Assembly (NCBI RefSeq): GCF_000715075.1
Contig: NC_134082.1
Span: forward strand, 63,952,466 to 64,016,465
Reading direction: 5' to 3'
Source of the DNA: Nicotiana tabacum
Lineage: Eukaryota > Streptophyta > Magnoliopsida > Solanales > Solanaceae
DNA length: 64,000 nt
Shown here: piece after piece, positions 1 through 12,286 of the stretch
Layout of the letters: each line of letters opens with the position of its first letter
Numbering within the stretch: the stretch's first letter is position 1
Made by a program: the position numbers and the translations under genes
The notes under the pieces: generated by a model
Database searches by the model: none
What the model was told of the DNA's origin: nothing
The model's input: the letters and a program-made list of their open reading frames with translations, nothing else

Positions 1-1
1 T

Positions 2-1095
2 GTTGATGATTCACCGTCCCTCCCTTCATTCTCTGAGGGGAGAATTCAGGATGCCCAGGGCATGGTGACCCCCGATGTGGGAACGGCCCACGAAGGGGAA
101 GACCTTTTCCATGGCTACCTCACGAGGTTCGAAGAGGCTTCCGATCTGGGTGATGCATCGAGTATCTTCGATGAAGCCCATTGACTTCTAAGTCAGGTAA
201 GCCTTAGCTCTCTTTGCTAATATTATCTTTGTCTTTTATTTCTTCTTGTCTTATTTCCTTTCTTTCTTCATAGGCTTTGATGCTTCATCTGGAAGCGTTT
301 TCTAAATCCCAAGTAGAGATGGACCGGTGTGAGGCCGATATTAAAAAGCTTACAAAGGAGAGAGATGACCTAAAACTCCTCATTGAGCAAAAAGAAGAGG
401 AGGTCAAGGGCCTTAGAGCTGAATTGGCAATAGCTCATAAAGGGCAAACCGACTTGATTGAGCAGGTAATGCGATTTTTGGAAGCTCGTTTTATTAATCT
501 GAAGACGAAGACTAACACTTCAATCTTGCAGGTTCAGCAGAAGGCCGAAAAGATCGAGCAACTTCGTGAGGAGGCCAAGATGAAGGAGGCAGAGACCTTG
601 GGGTGGAAATAAAACATGGACCGCCTTACCTCGGAGAAAGACACTGCTCGGGCCCAACTATCTTTGGCCGAACGTCAACTCTAAGGCATGAAGGAAGAGA
701 GCTTGGCCTGAGCCAAGAAAATTGAGGAGCTCGAGGTTCTGTTGGATGCTAAGCTTGCGAAGGCTACATCTGAAGCAGAAAGAGTAAAGGCTGACGCGAA
801 GGCGGTCGTGGCCGTCTACCGAGCTGATGATGAAGCCGCTCACGCCGGAGCAAAGGAAATTTCCGATGCTGCTCAAGTTCAATCATTCTACGTTGCCAAG
901 CATGCCAAATGCCAGTCTCGGAGAGAGACTCTCGAAGAAACTCATGTTCGTGGTTTTGACCTTATTGCCGATATCGAGAATGCGAAAGTGCTAGAGGCCG
1001 AAGCCAAAACTTTGCTCTCTGATGATGATGACTCCAAAAGCGCAAGCGGATCCGAGAGCGGAGAAGATGAAGATGAATCTCCCGGGGAAGATTAG
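2..1095 (+). pseudogene. Antisense accessory gene of element A, coiled-coil C-terminal part
   Basis: This gene runs opposite to the gag-pol of element A and its start is off-window. Three exons are visible: 2-196, 274-465 and 532-1095. The introns (197-273 and 466-531) have clean ends, CAG/GTAAGC to CATAG and GAGCAG/GTAATG to TTGCAG. The exons encode a Glu/Lys/Ala-rich coiled coil, then the motif QSRRETLEETHVRGFDL, then an acidic Ser/Asp/Glu tail ending at TAG 1093-1095. The motif recurs in the antisense genes of elements B and E, which is the main evidence of common origin. Stops at about 182, 610, 682 and 709 show decay. It is unlike gag or pol. Function unknown; a nuclear, DNA- or chromatin-related role would be a guess. 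Confidence 0.7.
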
Positions 1096-1444
1096 GCACT
1101 TATAATTTTTTCTTCTTTTTTGGATTTTTTGTGCAAGACGCTGAGTGGTCTTTGTAAATACTTTTGTATATATAAAAGGCCCCTTTTCTTTTCGATTTGT
1201 CTCTGATTTCTATTTTGTGAAAACTCTGTTTTGCTTTCGCCTTATGATAATTCTGATATACTTTAGATCTTGTGAGAATATTGACTTACTTCGTTGCCTT
1301 GCAAATGTTTTGTTGAAATCGGATTGCTATAGTCTCTATAATTGAGTGAGTACTTGCTCGAACTCAGAGTAGAAAAAACCCTTAGGTTTCGGTTAAGCGA
1401 GAGCGGGTCCTCGAACTCAACAATATAATGTCCAAAATAGAACA
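1096..1444 (+). other. 3' flank of the accessory gene of element A
   Basis: T-rich DNA directly after the accessory gene stop, with a TATATATAAAAGG string near 1168. It could hold the polyadenylation region of the antisense gene. No coding signal was seen. Confidence 0.4.
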
Positions 1445-2570
1445 TGCTCTACCCCTTCCTTCGATTGCTTTCATTTTTGGCCCGATGAGGCTTCATCTTC
1501 TTATCAGGATAGCCATTTAGCTTGGTTTCTTGGGACTAGCCTTGAATACTATGAACAATTGACAGCTAATGATTTCTACTTTACTAAGTAAGTTCGCTAA
1601 GTTAAGGTCCATGCATGAAACGAAAAAAAGAGGAAGGGGAAGGGGTCGCCCAAGCCCTTTAATTGCTTAGGGGAATCAGCCTTCTTTAGTTAAAGCTTTT
1701 TATTGCTTGCTGCTTTCTCCTCTTTCGCCGTCAAAGTGCCTATGGTACCAGTTCATATTTGGTTACCCAAAGCTCATGTAGGGCACCTACGGCAGGATCC
1801 GTCATCTTGGCAGGAATTACTTTAAAATTGGGAACCTATGATTTGAGGGCATTTAGCTAGCCTATATCTCCATCTCCGCTCTTCTTGCTCCACCAATAAG
1901 CTCCCGTAGCAATAGTAGACCCTGTGTTAGCATCTTAGGAAGCCAACACGCAGGCAGCTGGTACCTTCCTAGCGTCTTCATCAGGTAACCTGCCAATTCA
2001 ACACATTGTCAGCGGCATTTTGCTTGTAAAAATTCATTAATGAAAATCATCAACCTTGATTTCGCTACGCTCAATAAGAACCTGGAATAGCGGAAATAGG
2101 TTCATGTTCCGCTTCCAAAGTTAGTCGTCTTTGCCCAAGTATACAAAAGCTCCCGAAGAGAAAGAGGTCTTTGCTACTTTCTCTTAAAAATAATCACTAA
2201 AGGCCTGGTGAAGCTCCACCTTTCTCTCCAATTCCATCCGCTGTCTCTCTTCTCGCTACCATGGGATATTTTAATTCCTTGTCCACTCTTTCCAGTATTT
2301 TCCGAAAAACATGCAAATTGCACACTGAGCTTTTGGCATAGGTGCCCCGGGGCTAATAATCTACAAAGAAAGGAGGGGAAAGGGCAGATCAACCAAAGAT
2401 CCTACTCCTAGTTCCTTAAAGTTCCTCTTAATGTCAATGGGGGTGTGTGATTCATCAGGTGAAATCAACAATGCCCCTACTCCGTACCCATTTTGATTAA
2501 TCATGCCAGGGACGCTTAACAGTATTTATGCTAAGACGATCACTAAGCTCCCGACGCCTCTGTTTGTCCT
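1445..2570. other. Mitochondrial-like insert (candidate NUMT)
   Basis: Base composition and style change sharply here from the retrotransposon spacer on both sides. The stretch contains a recognisable piece of mitochondrial nad4 (1697-1840), and the rest has the look of plant mitochondrial non-coding DNA. The nad4 match stops abruptly at 1840, so the segment may be a mosaic of several mitochondrial pieces, as NUMTs often are. Both borders are approximate. Only the nad4 part is supported by protein similarity. Confidence 0.55.
1697..1840 (+). pseudogene. nad4: nad4 exon fragment of mitochondrial origin
   Basis: The translation contains [17 protein letters not shown], then after a one-base deletion near 1782 the continuation [18 protein letters not shown]. 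This is the conserved core of NADH dehydrogenase subunit 4, a proton-pumping membrane subunit of complex I encoded in plant mitochondria. About 48 codons remain. The residues just before the core (SSFAVKVPM) also fit nad4. The frame breaks at the deletion and similarity ends at 1840, so nothing functional can be made. In a nuclear retrotransposon context this is transferred organelle DNA. Confidence 0.8.
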
Positions 2571-3690
2571 TCTGTAACGGATAAATCATAGGACAATGTT
2601 TGCGACGTGAATCGCCTTAGGCTCTTGAATCGGGCCGATATGGACTTAAAAGAGTGGCTTTTTCCCTTTTTCGGCTTAAAAAGTTTTAATCATATAGAAA
2701 GTTGTTATGCCTTAGCATAAGTCACATAGAAAGTTGTTATGCCTTAGTATAAGTTTGTTCGAATAGTTTGGTACCTCTTAAGGTTTTTGAGGGTTGATGT
2801 TATCGAAACCCTTTGTAACTTTGGCGAGGGTAGCCTTTTCTAACCGGTTTTATGAAAATATTTGAAGGCCTGTTGGATTATAGAATTCAGACGTCTCCGA
2901 ACCGTGTTAGTTTGGCCGTACCTTTTAACTTGATATTTTCCCATTGGGCTTGTTTTTCAATTATACTTCAAGCTTGTTCGAAGTATCAGTCCCCGAGTGG
3001 GGTAGCCGTGACCTTTAAAATCAAGGATTGCCTTTCTAATGTTTTAAGATTTCGAAGTTTAATAATTCGAGCATGTCGATTTTTGAACGGCAGTCCTAAA
3101 GTACGGGGTTAATTGCTCGAGCTTTAGTTGCGATTGTCTCTTGAGCCGGTTTTCGTAGCATATCGTAAGTACAAAATTATAAAGTAGAAATTTTACTAAG
3201 GCATGGAACATCTGATAAGGAAACAGTACTTCTTTCAATAGATCATTCATGCGTACATATTTTGTCATTAGGGCTCGGGCAATCTACATGGGCATGGTTC
3301 ATTTGACCGTTTGGCCCTTTACAAAATTTTCCTGTTGAGACCTTGTTGACACGTAGTATCTTCCTTGAAAACATAACATCCGAGGGTGATGCCCCCCAGT
3401 ATTCGAGTTTGATTGTAAAGAAGCCTCGAATACTGTTGAATTGTCCCCAGGTAACACAAATAATTGTTGCCTCATTAAAAATCTCGCCAGAAAAACCCAT
3501 TTGGGACAAAAATCGATCTAAGTGAAAAAGAGTGCAACACATGCTTTAAATCCTGAGGTCTTTGTGTTGAAGAATTTCCCGATGTCTTCGATCTAACACT
3601 TGTAATAAGTTAGTATCAAATATAAAGGTAAAAAGGGAGAAAGTCATACGTTAGCAATAGTATCGTGTGAGGAGTGATATACTCCAATTA
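2571..3690. other. Non-coding spacer of element A between integrase and accessory gene
   Basis: No convincing coding region. On the minus strand it contains a CTGGGGGGCATC-type string near 3393, close to the CGGGGGGCATCC string just after pol in element B (18759). This suggests the same spacer type follows pol in both elements. A direct repeat of AGAAAGTTGTTATGCCTTAG occurs at about 2696 and 2729. Confidence 0.45.
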
Positions 3691-4787
3691 TTTGGCAATT
3701 GTTCGCCGTTCATCATGCCAAGTTTGTAAGATCCCTTTCCAATGACACCGAAGACCTGATATGGTCTTTCCCAATTTAGGGCGAGTTTTCCCTCGTTTGG
3801 ATCTCGAGTGTTGAGGATGACTTTTCTCAGAACTAAGTCTCCTACTTTAAAGTGTCGAAGATTGGCTCTTCGATTGTAATATATTTCGATTCATTGTTTC
3901 TGGGAGGCCATTGGAACGAGGGCAGCCTCCCGATTTTCGTCTAGCAATTCGAGGCTTGTGTTCATAGCCTCATGATTTAATTCTTCTGTTTTGTATTGTA
4001 ACCCGATGCTTGGTTCCCCAACTTCAACCGGGTTAAGAGCTTCGGTGCCATATACTAAGGAGAACGGCGTTGCCCCCGTACTGGATTTTTTCGTTGTCCG
4101 ATATGCCCAAAGGACTTCAAGCAAAATTTGTCTCTATTTCCCCTTAGCGTCGTTCAACCTTTTCTTTAGATTCTGAATGATGGTCTTGTTCGTTGATTCG
4201 GCATGTCCGTTCCCACTAGGATGATACGGCGTCAACAATATCCTTTTCTATTTTGTGATCTTCGAGGAACTTCGTTACTTTGCTGCCGATAAATTATTTT
4301 CCATTATCGCACACTAACTCGGCAGGTATCCCGAATCGGCATACGATGTGATACCAGATGAAGTCTATAACTCCTTTCTCTCTGACTTTCTCGAAAGCCT
4401 ATGCTTCAGCCCATTTAGAGAAATAACCAGTCATAAATAAAATGAACTTAGCTTTAACTGGGGCCGATGGCAGAGGGCCGACGATATCCATTTCATGAAC
4501 GACCATGGGGATAGGACTGAATGAAGCTGCTCTCTGGGCTGATAGATCATCGGTGCATGTCTTTAGCATTTGTCGCATTTTTGAACGAACTCCTTAGTAT
4601 TTTTTTCCATACTATCCCAATAATACCCTGCTCTGATGACTTTGTGAACCGGTGATTCGTCACCAGAATGGTTCTCGTAAGTACTCTCATGAATTTCTCG
4701 TAGGACATAGTCGATGTCTCCCGGACCCAAGCACATTGCCAATGGCCCATCAAACATCCTCTTGTACAATGTTCCATCTTCGGTCAA
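3691..4787 (-). pseudogene. Integrase of element A
   Basis: Integrase joins the cDNA ends to chromosomal DNA. The N-terminal zinc-binding region is at 4563-4787, with VLREIHE as the first His and VQKCDKC as the Cys pair. The catalytic core follows between about 4500 and 4150, broken by stops and frame changes. A well-kept C-terminal piece is at 3891-4124 (WAYRTTKKSSTGATPFSLVYG), and the tail with LRHFKVGDLVLRKV and NWERPYQV is at about 3700-3880. These are hallmarks of plant gypsy integrases. I could not trace the full DDE triad because of frame damage. No chromodomain was seen, which fits a non-chromovirus (Tat) element. Confidence 0.85.
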
Positions 4788-4808
4788 TGTGAATCGTGCG
4801 ACTTTCGT

Positions 4809-5335
4809 TCATAGAGCCCTCGACTCCTTAGGGTCCGACAGAAGTTTCCCATTTTTCAGATAATCGATATATTTGTTCCTCCAATCCCAAGTTAGGCTTC
4901 CGGAGTTTATTTCGACGTGACCTTCTTCTACTACTAACTTTGAAAGCTGTACGATAGTCCTCGAGCTAATTTCATCATCTTCGATTAATGACCCCAAATT
5001 TGCAAGGGCATCGGCCTCACCATTCTGTTCTCGAGGTACATGATGTAGGATCCATTCTTTGAACCAATATAAGGATACCTGCAATTTTTCCAAGTACCTC
5101 TGTATTCGATCTTCTTGAACCTAGAAGGTTTTGTTAACTTGGTTAACCACGAGTTGGGAATCACACTGGCCTCGATGACCTCTGCTCCCAAACTTTTAGC
5201 CAGCTCGAGACCTGCAATCATAGCCTCATACTTGGCCTCATTGTTAGTCAACTTAGGGTTTTTTATAGATTGTCTAATTGTATCGCCTGTGGGTGGCTTC
5301 AAAACGATGCCTAGCGGACCCCTTCCATTTTAAGA
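4809..5335 (-). pseudogene. Second RNase H (archaeal-type) region of element A
   Basis: The stretch contains LTNNEAKYEAMIAGLELAKS, the signature around the second acidic catalytic residue of the extra RNase H of Tat-type elements. Later frames give WILHHVPREQNGEADALANLG, where the final Asp of the active site lies. The domain would degrade RNA in RNA/DNA hybrids during reverse transcription. It is split over two frames near 5100. Having this domain as well as the ordinary gypsy RNase H just upstream is a known mark of the Tat/Ogre lineage. Confidence 0.75.
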
Positions 5336-5930
5336 ACCATCTGTAAAAAGGGTTCACACCCCCGAAGATGTACCCGATTTTAGCAATAGTTCCTTTTTGA
5401 CCTCAGGTAAGAGGGCTGGTGTAAAGTTGTCCACGAAGTCTGCTAAGATTTGAGACTTGATGTCCGTTCGAGGTTGATACTCGATATCGTACCCACTGAT
5501 TTCGATGACCCATTTGACCAGTCAGCCCAAGGGTTTGGGCTTGTGCAAAACGTTGCGAAGGGGATAAGTGGTTACAACACAAATTGGGTGACATTGAAAA
5601 TACGGTTTTAATTTCGTAGAGGCGCTTATTAGAGAAAGCGCTAATTTTTCTAAGTGTAGGTACCGGGTCTCTACTTCACCCAAAGTTCGGTTAACATAGT
5701 AAATAGGAAATTGCGTACCTTGATCTTCTCGAACTAGGACACCACTTACCGCGACCTCTGAGACTGCAAATATATAAGTAGAGTTTCTCGTCCGCTTTCG
5801 GAGTATAAAGCAATGGTGGACTTGAAAGATACCGCTTTAAATCTTCCAATGCCCATTGGCATTCCGGGGTCCAAATGAAATTGTTCTTCGTTTTGAGTAG
5901 TGAGAAGAACCTGTGACTTCAATCTGAAGA
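5336..5930 (-). pseudogene. RT connection and gypsy-type RNase H region of element A
   Basis: Frames here give pieces such as VAVSGVLVRED, GTQFPIYYVNRTLGE and LALSLISASTK, which match the RNase H-like domain directly after gypsy reverse transcriptase. Stops and shifts occur throughout (for example near 5745 and 5595), so no long frame survives. It continues from the RT without a gap. Confidence 0.65.
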
Positions 5931-6804
5931 CCTCGAGATGAATCGGCCTAAAACGGCTACCCACCTTGTTAACCTTTGTATGGCATTAACGATGTCCACG
6001 ATTGTGATGTCTTCAATTGCCTTGATTTTATCGGGGTTGATCTCGATTCCGCGATTTGACACCATAAAGCTGAAGAACTTTCCTGAACTGACCCCAAATG
6101 CGCATTTCTCAGGGTTAAGCTTCATGTTGTATTTTCTCAATATGTCGAAGGTTTCCTGTAAATGTGTCAAACGGTCCTCTGCGCGCAGGGAATTAACTAG
6201 CATGTCATCAATATAAACCTCCATTGATTTACCTATTAGTTCTTCGAACATTCGATTTACTAGGTGTTGATAAGTAGCACCAGCAGTTTTTAGCCCAAAC
6301 AACATTACTGTATAGAAATAAGTACCGTACTTAGTGATAATTGAAGTCTTTTCTTGATCCTCCGGGTTCATTTGTATTTTATTGTACCTGGAGTAGGCAT
6401 AGTAGGCATCAAGAATACTAAGGATCTCGTGGCCAATTGTGGCATCGATCATGCGATTGATAGTCGGCAGAGCAAAGGAGTCCTTAGGACATGCTTTATT
6501 CAAGTCTTTGTAGTCTACGCACATTTTAAGTTTATTCCCCTTCTTGGGGACTAAAACTATGTTTGCTACCATTCAGGATATTTTACCTCCCGGATGGATC
6601 CTATTTTGAGAAGTTTGGTTACCTCGTGCTTATGAATGCATATTTTACCTCAGACTGGGGCCTTCTCTTTAGCTTCACTGGTATGAACTTTGGATCCAAG
6701 CTCAATTGATGAGTGGTAATCTCCGGTGAGATCCCTATCATGTCAAGGTGGGACCAAGCAAAACAATCCATATTTTTTAATAAGGAATTTAATGAGTTTT
6801 CCAT
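5919..6804 (-). pseudogene. Reverse transcriptase of element A
   Basis: The best-preserved part of the element: 217 codons stay open at 5919-6572. It copies element RNA into DNA. Visible motifs in order are PKKGNKLKMCVDYKDLNKAC (fingers/palm), LDAYYAYSRYNKIQMNPED (motif around the first catalytic Asp), FGLKTAGATYQ and the catalytic YIDDMLV near 6215. The region upstream, to 6804, keeps CFAWSHLDM and EITTHQLSLDPKF, the normal lead-in to Tat-lineage RT. There, LKRRPQSEVKYAF is followed by a stop or shift that separates it from the long frame. SGYNQIQM is the usual consensus, so YAYSRYNKIQM shows substitutions or a small insertion near the active site. Confidence 0.92.
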
Positions 6805-7070
6805 AAGCTCGGGAGTTAACCCCGTGCCCAGGTATACCTTCCGGTCGGGCAGATGTTCGATCAGTATGACTTACTCCAACTCTTCGACCGTTTACTTTGT
6901 GGAGTCGGAATCATCGGGGATTATGAAGGTTCTAGGTATCATACAATCTTCATCCTCGATAACTTCTTGCTGTTCCGATCTGGTCGAATTTGACGACTAT
7001 GGTTGCTATTTGACTTCCTGTTTTTCCTTTGATTCTTGTTCTTTTGTTGATGCTAGAGTCAATACTGGTA

Positions 7071-7660
7071 TTACCTCATCAATTGCAAACATCTCTTTGG
7101 TTGCTGGTTATTCGCTGTACACCATTTTGACTCCTTCCGGTGTTGGGAATACATGACTTGATAAAACGTTGAAGGTATTGCCCTTATATTATGGGTCCAA
7201 GGTCTCCAGAGCAGTGCGTTGTATCTCATGTAATATCTCATATAACCTTCAATTACATGGAACTTTGTTTCTTGGATAGTTTCGGTCATATTCACTGGCA
7301 ACATAATTTCCCCTTTGGTGGTTTGGCTTGCCATATTGAAACCGTTTAGCACTCGAGTTGCAGGCACGATTTGATCATGAAGGCCTAGCTACTCCACGAC
7401 CCTCAATAGAATGATATTTGCCGAGATACCTGGATCAACCAACACACGTTTAACTTGAATTTTATTCACAAGGATAGATATTACTAGTGCGTCGTTGTGA
7501 GACTATTCGATCCCTTTTACATCTTCATCGTTGAAAGATAAGGTATCTTCTGGTAAGTAGTCCCAGGTATGCTTCTCCCTTGTGATTGTAACTTTGGTAC
7601 GTTTAAATGTCGAACCCTGAGGAATATCGACCCCACCAACAATCATATGAATCACGTGCT
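7071..7660 (-). pseudogene. Aspartic protease region of element A
   Basis: The frame reads NDALVISILVNKIQVKRVLVDPGISANII, with DPG where a working retropepsin has DTG or DSG, so the active site is damaged. It continues with LGLHDQIVPATRVLNGFNMA and FHVIEGYMRYYMRYNALL, both typical of Tat-lineage protease and its linker. MRYYMRYN looks like a small duplication of MRYN. The protease would cut the gag-pol polyprotein. The region lies directly downstream of the gag zinc-finger region. Confidence 0.8.
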
Positions 7661-8467
7661 GCGGTTCCTCCTATTCTTTTTTCCTGTTTGCATCCCTGTC
7701 TCTGAAGTGATTTTTTGCTCGGTCACTCAAGAACTCTCGAAGATGACCTTCGTTGAATAAACTAGCTACCTCCTCCCTTAATTGTCTGCAATCTTTGGTT
7801 TTATGACCATGAGTCCATGGTACTTGCACATTTGATTTGGATTCCTTTGAGTTAGATCGGTCTGCAGGTGTCTGGGCCACTTAGTATCTTTGATTCGTCC
7901 AATGGCTGACACAATACCCAAAGAATCGACGCTGAAGTTGTATTCCGATAACCGTGGTGCTTCCTTAGGCTTGACATGTTTCTCGAAGCTACTCTTACTT
8001 ATAAGCCCTCTAGAATTTTGACCTTGATATTCCTTCAATCATTTCGAACGGTATTACGTTCCGGTCCATTGTTTCTACGATCTGTGCTATATGGTTGGTA
8101 CCGATCTCTGTTCGATTGGGGCTCTCTGTCTATGTCTCTTTGAATCCTACCTTCGGATCCATTTGGGTAAACGGAACCGGACGGGACTTCCAACTGATCA
8201 TCCTCGACTCTGATCGTTGATTGGTGTTGATTATGCATATCGACCCTGGTCATCACTGGATATTCAATCAAATTCTACTTTAGTTGACGTGACGCTACCG
8301 AACTCCACTCGTTAAAACCCTGAGTAAAGGCTTGGTCAGCCTAATCATCGGTGACCGAGGGTAGGTCTATGCGTTCTATACAAAATCGAGATATGAATCC
8401 CCTTAGCATTTCATTGTACTTTTGTCTCACTTTGAAGAGGTCTAACTTCCTAGTCGCGACCTTTATC
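7661..8467 (-). pseudogene. gag of element A, C-terminal part
   Basis: Gag forms the particle and binds RNA. Reading down from 8467 the frame begins with KVATRKLDLFKVRQ and continues to LPSVTDD, then a stop near 8345, then AFTQGFNEWSS, the usual end of the gag core. Further down are an Arg/Asn/Gln-rich linker (8035-8271) and a zinc-finger-like block with CKYHG and GHKTKDCRQLREEVASLFNE (7671-7840). The sequence at 8467 picks up exactly where the N-terminal part stops at 13199, across the inserted element. Multiple stops separate the blocks. Confidence 0.82.
8463..8467. repeat. Target-site duplication TTATC, left copy
   Basis: Direct 5 bp duplicate of 13199-13203. Together they mark integration of the inverted-repeat element into the gag codons GAI-K of element A. 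Confidence 0.85.
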
Positions 8468-9504
8468 TGTCATGCCCCAAATATGAAGAGGCGTGGCTGG
8501 CACTCGGTTCCACACTCAGCCCGAGCGTACCACTCTATAACTGTGAACTTTGGAGGGGTAACCCTCAACTTAGTCCGATGAGGCCATATTCTGAATCATC
8601 TTAGAATAATGTCTCTCTCATATGTGGGGTAAACATACCCAAAATGTGATATATATAACTGTGTAGGCCGATAAAGCCGCCATGAACATCTACTAATATA
8701 AAAATATACAAGACTTGTCTACAAACCTCTAGAGATAACTGAACTATACCATGGTCGGGACAGGGCCTCGACCTACCTATCAAACTTGCATATATAAAAT
8801 GGACTCCAAGGTCTAGACCTGGTAACTCCAAGGAAGTGGAGCTTACCAACCAAGCTAATGTTTGACTCTGTCTGCTGGGAGGGTCTGTCCAACTGTCAAT
8901 GAGGACATGCAAGCATGAAATGCAGCGTCCCTAGAAAAAGGGACGTCAGTAAGAAAACAATGTACCGAGTATGTAAGGTAACAGAATAATTGAAAGCTGA
9001 AACTGAACTGATAACTGAAAGTAACTGAGAGTCAAAGATAATCTGAAGATATGCTTACTTGCTGATACTGACTCGACTCTCTCAATATAGTAAGTAAAAT
9101 AGCTTTTCGGCCTTATAAAGCTTGGTATGTATAACGCTCAGCCGTAGTAGGCTCTCTCATAGGCGCTCGACCATACTAGGCTCCATATCTCGGCCATTCT
9201 GGGCTCATTCGTAGGCGCTCAGCCACAGTAGGCTCGGTATATAACTCACCATTTGATAAGAGGTTGCCTAATAGGGACCTGCCCATCGATTATAACTCGA
9301 TGGTGGTAAGAATACTGTAACACTACTCTCTGCTCTCTTGGCTGACAGAAGACAAAACTAAACCAAATATGAAGTCCGATAAGGGAGAATGTTGTAACTT
9401 ATGAGACTAAGAAAATGTAAATAAATTCAGGAATATGAACTTCTCTTTATGTCTCGTTATCAAACACATGCAGTTACTGGATCATGCCAAAATGAAGGAA
9501 AGGA
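8468..9504 (+). repeat. Left inverted arm
   Basis: About 1.04 kb that reads as the inverse of 12117-13198. Strong landmarks shared by both arms are the CCCGAGCGTACCACTCT block near the end, the GGTCTAGACCT/AGGTCTAGACC block, and the CTTCTCTTTATGTCTCGTTATC block at the inner edge. Apparent ORFs in the arms are mirror images of each other and show no known domain. Confidence 0.85.
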
Positions 9505-12116
9505 TTAGCCTTAACATACCTTAACCTCATTGAGTCCTTAATAGCTTCCAAGAAACTCTTCAAACAACCCAACTCAGTCTACTATAGCATAATGAGATTC
9601 AAAATCAGTGCTGGGTAAAGGCTAAGTCTGTAACTTAAGCTAGTAACTTGTTTATGTAAATTTAGGCAGCATCTCCCCGGTAATAAGAGCCTCGTCTAAT
9701 ACCATATACCAATAACAATGACCAGAGAAATTCATCAATACAAAATTATCAATAACAAGACACCATAAAACAATTAGAAGTCACAACTACTTCACGGCGA
9801 GTTGCAAACTCCAATTGGAATTCGTATACCGCATATAACCCCTTAAAAACTTCTTACTTTAACATAATTGTATCATTAACATAATAATGAATTCATTTAT
9901 CAATGATTCCAACCTTATACCATATGTTTATAACAAAGAAAATACAACTCCAATTATCCTCAATTAGCAATTGTATTCACTAGTTCATGTCTAGTCCATC
10001 CATTTAACTTAATCAATGTCAAGATAACCTTAATCACATGAAAGAACACAATATAATTACCTCCTACATTGGATGCAAGTCGAAATCCATATTATATTTA
10101 TCTTACAATAGCCCAACACACTCCAATCACTTCATACCCAAAACAACAACTATAGTAGTGTCAAACACCCCGAAAATGTTACAAAGAAAGATTAATCTAC
10201 CATTTCACCATTATGTGATATTTCTCCACACCATTTATCCTTCAAAACTCAATTAAACAACATCAAAATAGATAGACCAAAAGCAACACGAAACAACCTA
10301 CAAAACAGTCCACTACAAGTCAAATAACTCGAACTCATGGCTTCCAATCACCGTCCGGTGAGTTCTAACTATGAGAAAATGAATTTATCAACATTCCTTG
10401 ATATTTAAATCTCAGAAAGTAGACGTTTTCTTAACTATAAAGTACCTTCCAAAACTCAAAGTACAAAAAAAGAGACGATATAGCGATACTTACGTCGTAG
10501 GGATCGTTTTAGTGTTACCGCTTCTTGATTTCGTACACGGGATGTTAATCCTATCTGAAACCCTTGAAGAGAGCTTAAGTTAAGTTTAGGGGTGTTCTAT
10601 AGTTGTTTTCCATGGATAAATGAAGAGAAAAAACCACATAGGGATTATATATCAACTTTGGAAAAGTCAAAGAGGTGCTAGCTTGGCACTCTCTCATTGG
10701 CCCATCTTTAAATACTTATATCTTTTTATCCTGATGTCGTGTGAATGAACGGTTAAGATATTTGGAAATTATATTCCAAGACCTTCAATTTGGTAAATTA
10801 AAATGTCCAAAAAATACCTCATATAACACACGAAATATATTGCTCAAAAAGCTTTAGTAACTCACCTACTTGTCACCTATGCAGTCTGCACGGTCTTGTA
10901 AAACTACAAATATCTCTTTACTCTGATGTCGTATCGATAAATGGTTTAATGCGTTAGAAACTAGACTCGTAGATCTTCAATTTTATACATGGTTTATCCC
11001 ATAATTCCAAGTATATTGGGAGAATCATTCCGCTATATTTGACCTAATTTTGAGCACATTTATGAATGTAACTTGTGATGACCTTTGTCAACTTTTGTTC
11101 CACAACTCACTTGACTTTAAAACGTAACACAAAGATATCATAGGGCTTACATAACCTCCTTATAATGTTAATAACCCTAGTATCACCCCCACAATGCATG
11201 TTATAACATTCCAAACATATCAACTTTCAACGAAACTTATTTTTCGTCAATTATTTTTTTTTCTTCTAAGCCTTTCAACCCTCTTGGTACTTGTTATCAA
11301 TGATATTAAATATTTGTAACTCACAAGGTAACATGGCTAACTTACTTTATATACTTTCAAGGATGATCTCATTTCTGATCTTACATCAATTGACTTACGA
11401 CATATTTTTACGTACGAAAACATAGGTTGTAACATCACTCGCCCCTTTGGAATATTCGTCCTCGAATGTTGACTGATGCGCTTATCAGTCTCATAATTTA
11501 TAGCTCTTAGAAAAATGTTACTGCCTACTTTGCTTTCCATCTAGTCAACTGTTCTGTGAATAAATCCAAAGGCTAGGGCATTCCCTCCTTTAGGCCTCTT
11601 TATCACACCGCGAATTGTTTTTGGAATTCTTCTAATCTACTAACTCTTACGACCTTCTATCATGCAGCCCGCACGTCTTTGTACTTTTATGTGCGCCTAT
11701 GCGACTCTTCCGTCCTTCTACCTCCAGCTTTTAGCCAATCTCTAGGCCTCACTTTGGGAACATATACAAAACTATGACAAGTTACCCCTATAGGCATCCA
11801 TAGGTGTACTGAAGTTCTTAGCTCCGTACTTATCAAAATTACGACTATTGCTATATCTTGTTTCGTAGCCTCGGTTAGATATGCTTATGGATTTATTACA
11901 TCTAGGTAGGTCATACTATACAATAACACTTCATTTTATTATTACAGAGGTTTGCTACCCAACTCCAGGTTACTCTCTCAGTGCTTATTCTATATGTATA
12001 AATCTAGTTCTTCCTAATTACTGTTCATCTTAAGATTCAGCCTAATCTCATCTCATACTTTGTAACATTCATCCATCTATTGTTGATTCACCTTAATGTT
12101 GATCTATAATCTACAC
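9505..12116. other. Middle of the inverted-repeat element, no coding sequence recognised
   Basis: AT-rich DNA of 2.6 kb without any ORF resembling a transposase, gag or pol. It is therefore non-autonomous if it is a transposon. Confidence 0.6.
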
Positions 12117-12286
12117 CTTTCCTTCATTTTGGCATGATTCAGTAACTACATGTGTTTGATAACGAGACATAAAGAGAAGTTCATATTCCTGAATTTATTT
12201 ACCTAGTCTCATAAGTTACTGCATTCTCCCTTATCAGACTTCATATTCAGTTTAGTTTTGTCTTCTGTCATCCAAGAGAGCAGAGA

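Noticed and set aside
3700..8467. Possible endogenous pararetrovirus instead of a gypsy element
   Set aside because: Integrase, LTR, tRNA-type PBS and Tat-specific double RNase H are present, and no movement or coat protein of a caulimovirus is seen.
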